Below are positions 61,855 through 64,000 of a stretch of 64,000 bases of DNA, one piece after another (the first letter of the stretch is position 1; each line of letters begins with the position of its first letter). This stretch comes from COE1 sp949066965 (lineage in GTDB: Bacteria > Bacillota > Clostridia > Lachnospirales > Lachnospiraceae): NCBI GenBank assembly GCA_949066965.1, contig CARTDA010000015.1:1-64000 (forward strand), written 5' to 3'. The notes under the pieces were generated by a model that was not told where the DNA came from, made no database searches, and saw nothing but the letters and a program-made list of their open reading frames with translations. Made by a program: the position numbers and the translations under genes.

Positions 61855-62844
61855 ATGGCAGTCGTTCGGTGGCTGAAAAGAAAATGGAAGGACTATCTGG
61901 CTCGCAGCATCATCATGCTCGGCTTCAACCTGTATTTTGTTTTTTTGATGCGGACGGCGCAAATCAGTTATCTGCTGTATCTTGACGTGCTTTTGCTGGT
62001 GCTTCAGGCAATTGCGGAGGGTATGGCTTTTTTTGCGTTCTGGGAAAGGGAGCGCCGCAAAGCTGCCTTTTTGCAGGAAAAGGAACTCATTTATGAGGTG
62101 CTTGGCAGACCGGAGGACAGCGCAGTCTTTGCGCATGACATGCAGGTTATGGAACAGCGCATCCAGGAAAGGTTTGGGGAGAACTGCGAGCTGCAGGACT
62201 ATGTGGCAAAGTGGTGCCATGAATTCAAGATACCGCTCGCAGCGGCGTTTCTCATCGCGGAGAAAATAAAGGATGCGGACACCCGCACTGATTTGCGGGA
62301 GCAGCTCGAGCGGATGAACTGGCAGATGAGCATGATGATGCAGGGCTGCCGGCTGCAAAGCCCGCTGTTTGACCTCCAGGTCAGGAAGGTTTCACTGGCA
62401 GCGTGTGTCCGGGCTTCGATTAAAAACAACCAGTTCTTTCTGGTTCAGAAAAAATTCCGGATGGACCTGTCCGTTGAGGACGTGACAGTCTATACGGATG
62501 AAGTCTGGCTGACCTACATTTTAGACCAGATTATCAACAATGCCGTCAAGTATGCAAAGCCCGGCGCCAGTCACTGCATCCGGTTCTGGACAGAACAGGC
62601 CGCGGAAGAATCATATCTGTGGCTTTATATAGAGGATAATGGGGAGGGCATACAGGAGTGCGACCTGCGCCGTATCTTCGAAAAGGGCTACACAGGCAGC
62701 AACTACCACAACGGCAGATACAAGTCCACCGGAATGGGGCTGTATATGGCAGATAAAATCGCAAAAAGACTGGAACACAAGCTGACCGCCGAGAGCCGCT
62801 ATGGGGAGTATACGCGGTTTGGCATCAGGATTTTGCACATGTAA
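61855..62844 (+). CDS. BceS-like intramembrane-sensing histidine kinase
   Basis: A 329-residue kinase with two closely spaced membrane helices (about 16-33 and 38-62) and almost no extracellular loop, as in BceS/GraS. HisKA-like H122 in 'WCHEFKIPLAA' (the family's HExKxP motif), HATPase with 'IINNAVKYA', 'DNGEGI' and 'GMGLYMADKIAKRL'. It probably senses peptide flux through the ABC transporter encoded next. ATG at 61855 with GGAGGA at 10 bases; the longer frame from 61774 overlaps the leader and lacks a ribosome site. Confidence 0.9.
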   Translation: MAVVRWLKRKWKDYLARSIIMLGFNLYFVFLMRTAQISYLLYLDVLLLVLQAIAEGMAFFAFWERERRKAAFLQEKELIYEVLGRPEDSAVFAHDMQVMEQRIQERFGENCELQDYVAKWCHEFKIPLAAAFLIAEKIKDADTRTDLREQLERMNWQMSMMMQGCRLQSPLFDLQVRKVSLAACVRASIKNNQFFLVQKKFRMDLSVEDVTVYTDEVWLTYILDQIINNAVKYAKPGASHCIRFWTEQAAEESYLWLYIEDNGEGIQECDLRRIFEKGYTGSNYHNGRYKSTGMGLYMADKIAKRLEHKLTAESRYGEYTRFGIRILHM

Positions 62845-62874
62845 CAAGGTTCGTGAAATGGTATAATTTGGTTG

Positions 62875-63078
62875 TTATTCTTTGATTTTGTCTAGTTCAG
62901 TGAGATTCACACCTAAACTGCTTAATAGGGCTTTTAATACAATATATTGTCTCTTTAGCTCAGCATAAGTTTTTGTTGCATTTTCTTCTTTTGCCAGTAT
63001 CATGCATCTTTGAACTTTTTCAAAATCTTCAATGGCATTTTTCATTATTTCAGCGTTGTTCATTTCGTCAATTACCAT
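62875..63078 (-). CDS. Small conserved protein, paralogue 2
   Basis: A 67-residue helical protein, 58% identical to the product at 58646-58837 over 60 residues. It lies on the minus strand between the kinase and the ABC ATPase gene, against the direction of the operon. Reverse-strand AAAAAGGCGGTGG precedes the ATG at 63078; an internal ATG at 63063 is possible. Function unknown. Confidence 0.75.
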   Translation of the reverse strand: MVIDEMNNAEIMKNAIEDFEKVQRCMILAKEENATKTYAELKRQYIVLKALLSSLGVNLTELDKIKE

Positions 63079-63110
63079 CCTTCCACCGCCTTTTTAATTA
63101 ATACAGTTGT

Positions 63111-63146
63111 TATACTGGCGGTCGAAAAGACTGACCGCTCAGTATA
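63111..63146 (+). repeat. 36-bp dyad repeat, copy 3
   Basis: Same sequence as 12044-12079: TATACTG...CAGTATA outer arms, GCGGTC...GACCGC inner arms and the loop GAAAAGACT. Intergenic, 30 bp upstream of the small gene on the minus strand. Confidence 0.85.
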
Positions 63147-63277
63147 AGTTGATGCGCACAATCGCATAATTGTTATATTCATTATAGCGGATTCGTGGAA
63201 GGGTGTAAAGCCTTTATTTAATTATCAATGTGCTGTGTGAATTGTAAGTTACTGGTGCGAAAACGTTTCGTCTGCAA

Positions 63278-63318
63278 GTAAAAATCCATTTCGAAGCAAA
63301 TTTTGCATGGATTTTTAC
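63278..63318 (+). other. Strong hairpin in the bceA-like upstream region
   Basis: Perfect 12-bp stem GTAAAAATCCAT (63278-63289) / ATGGATTTTTAC (63307-63318) with an inner GCAAA/TTTGC. A second dyad, GTTACTG (63321-63327) / CAGTAAC (63340-63346), follows immediately. The stem is AT-rich with no T run after it; it lies upstream of the predicted promoter and may block read-through from the left. Confidence 0.6.
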
Positions 63319-63350
63319 CTGTTACTGGAACGGAGTAAACAGTAACAATT

Positions 63351-63393
63351 GTAAGGCGAATGTAAGGATTTTTAATAAAAAATATTTTACAAT
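63351..63393 (+). promoter_or_regulatory. Predicted BceR box and promoter of the ABC transporter operon
   Basis: GTAAGG half-sites at 63351-63356 and 63362-63367, exactly 11 bp apart, the second at the -35 position for the -10 TACAAT (63388-63393). A third GTAAGG lies at 63401-63406. Layout matches a class II activated promoter for an OmpR-family regulator; the neighbouring BceR-like protein is the likely binder. Confidence 0.55.
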
Positions 63394-63454
63394 AAAAACC
63401 GTAAGGAAAATCTGAAAAGAGAAAACACAATCAGGAGGAGGTCAGACACATCAT

Positions 63455-64000
63455 ATGAACGACAAAAAGGTAGTAGAAATCAAAAACTTAGTCAAAAGCT
63501 ATGGCGCAAAGGATTTTCAGACGACAGTGCTAAAGGGCATTGACCTGACAATTTACAAGGATGACTTTATCGCCATCATGGGACCGTCAGGCTCTGGCAA
63601 GACGACACTGCTCAATATCCTTTCCACCATCGACAAGCCGACGCAGGGCACGGTCATGCTCGACGGAAAAGACGTGACGCGGATTTCAAACAAAGAGCTT
63701 GCAAAGCTCCGGAAGGACAAAATCGGCTTTGTATTCCAGGATTACAACCTGCTGGATACCATGACCTTGCAGGACAACATCGCGCTGCCGCTCGCGCTCG
63801 ACGGCGTGCCGGCACGGCAGATTCTGGAGCGTATCCGGGAGCTTTCGGCGGCGTTTGGCATCGAGGAGCAGCTTCGCAAATATCCGTACCAGCTCTCGGG
63901 CGGGCAGAAGCAGAGAGGGGCAGTGTGCAGGGCGCTCATCACCAATCCCGAGATTATCTTTGCCGATGAGCCGACAGGCGCCTTGGATTCCAAGGCGGGA
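63455..64000 (+). CDS. BceA-like ABC transporter ATPase (partial at right edge)
   Basis: The first 182 codons of a MacB/BceA-type ATPase. Walker A 'GPSGSGKTTLLN' (about 43-54), Q-loop 'FVFQDYNLLD', signature 'YPYQLSGGQKQR', Walker B 'IIFADEPTGALDS'. The window ends 13 residues after the Walker B glutamate. Together with the BceRS pair it forms a Bce-type antimicrobial-peptide detoxification module; the large BceB permease should follow outside the window. AGGAGGAGG lies 13 bases before the ATG at 63455. Confidence 0.92.
   Translation, partial: MNDKKVVEIKNLVKSYGAKDFQTTVLKGIDLTIYKDDFIAIMGPSGSGKTTLLNILSTIDKPTQGTVMLDGKDVTRISNKELAKLRKDKIGFVFQDYNLLDTMTLQDNIALPLALDGVPARQILERIRELSAAFGIEEQLRKYPYQLSGGQKQRGAVCRALITNPEIIFADEPTGALDSKAG

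Noticed and set aside
61246..62358. 370-codon open frame antisense to the Bce-type two-component genes
   Set aside because: Spans two well-supported genes on the opposite strand and has His/Cys/Leu-rich composition typical of antisense shadows.

Overview
The window looks like a chromosome segment from an anaerobic, low-to-mid GC Firmicute of the Lachnospiraceae type. The indications are meso-diaminopimelate dehydrogenase, a MutS2/Smr gene, a YhaM-type exoribonuclease, Bce-type and OmpR-type two-component systems, strong AGGAGG ribosome sites, VTC/DUF4956 genes and a TnpV-type accessory gene. This is a judgement from protein families; there is no rRNA in the window. I see no tRNA, rRNA or CRISPR array.

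Layout. 0-11 kb: end of a hypothetical protein gene, metG, a HAD phosphatase, an AAA-ATPase/PD-(D/E)XK protein, ddh, a heterodimeric ABC exporter pair and a decayed HAD gene. 11.2-16.8 kb: a five-gene operon of VTC polyphosphate-polymerase domain, DUF4956 membrane protein, beta-helix lipoprotein, response regulator and sensor kinase, behind a promoter with a two-half-site response-regulator box. 16.8-24.9 kb: an XRE regulator diverging from a cell-surface glycan operon (ABC-2 permease, ATPase, GlfT2-like galactofuranosyltransferase, an FrhB/pyruvyltransferase fusion, a polytopic membrane protein). 24.9-29.5 kb (minus strand): mutS2, response regulator, histidine kinase. 29.8-33.8 kb: HtrA-like membrane protein, YhaM-like exonuclease, rlmD.

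33.8-48.2 kb is an AT-richer accessory island starting at the 3' end of rlmD. It holds ParB-like, TnpV, ParM-like and ParR-like genes and then a type I restriction-modification locus in which hsdM, hsdS and hsdR are all broken by deletions, with two accessory genes still open inside it (a protein with a HEPN-like RNxxxH motif and a DUF1016/YhcG nuclease). XRE-DUF5680, radical SAM, TfoX-like and a dead FtsX permease with a flanking XRE regulator follow. No integrase, relaxase or transposase lies inside the window, so this reads as a decayed element or several layered insertions.

48.5-58.6 kb: alpha/beta hydrolase, a FabH stub, a six-TM chemoreceptor, a large hybrid histidine kinase, a GH3 glycosidase, RtcB, a small HTH protein, a choloylglycine-hydrolase remnant and a lone receiver protein. 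58.6-64 kb: two paralogous 63/67-residue proteins bracket an SPFH-Arc-membrane-YbjQ operon and a BceRS pair; a BceA-type ATPase runs off the right edge.

The most unusual structure is repetitive. A two-hairpin leader of about 80 bp lies directly before three unrelated genes (at 4.2, 8.9 and 29.6 kb), and a separate 36-bp dyad repeat occurs three times, once inside the VTC reading frame. Two promoters (11.2 and 63.4 kb) share an architecture of direct half-sites 11 bp apart at -35.
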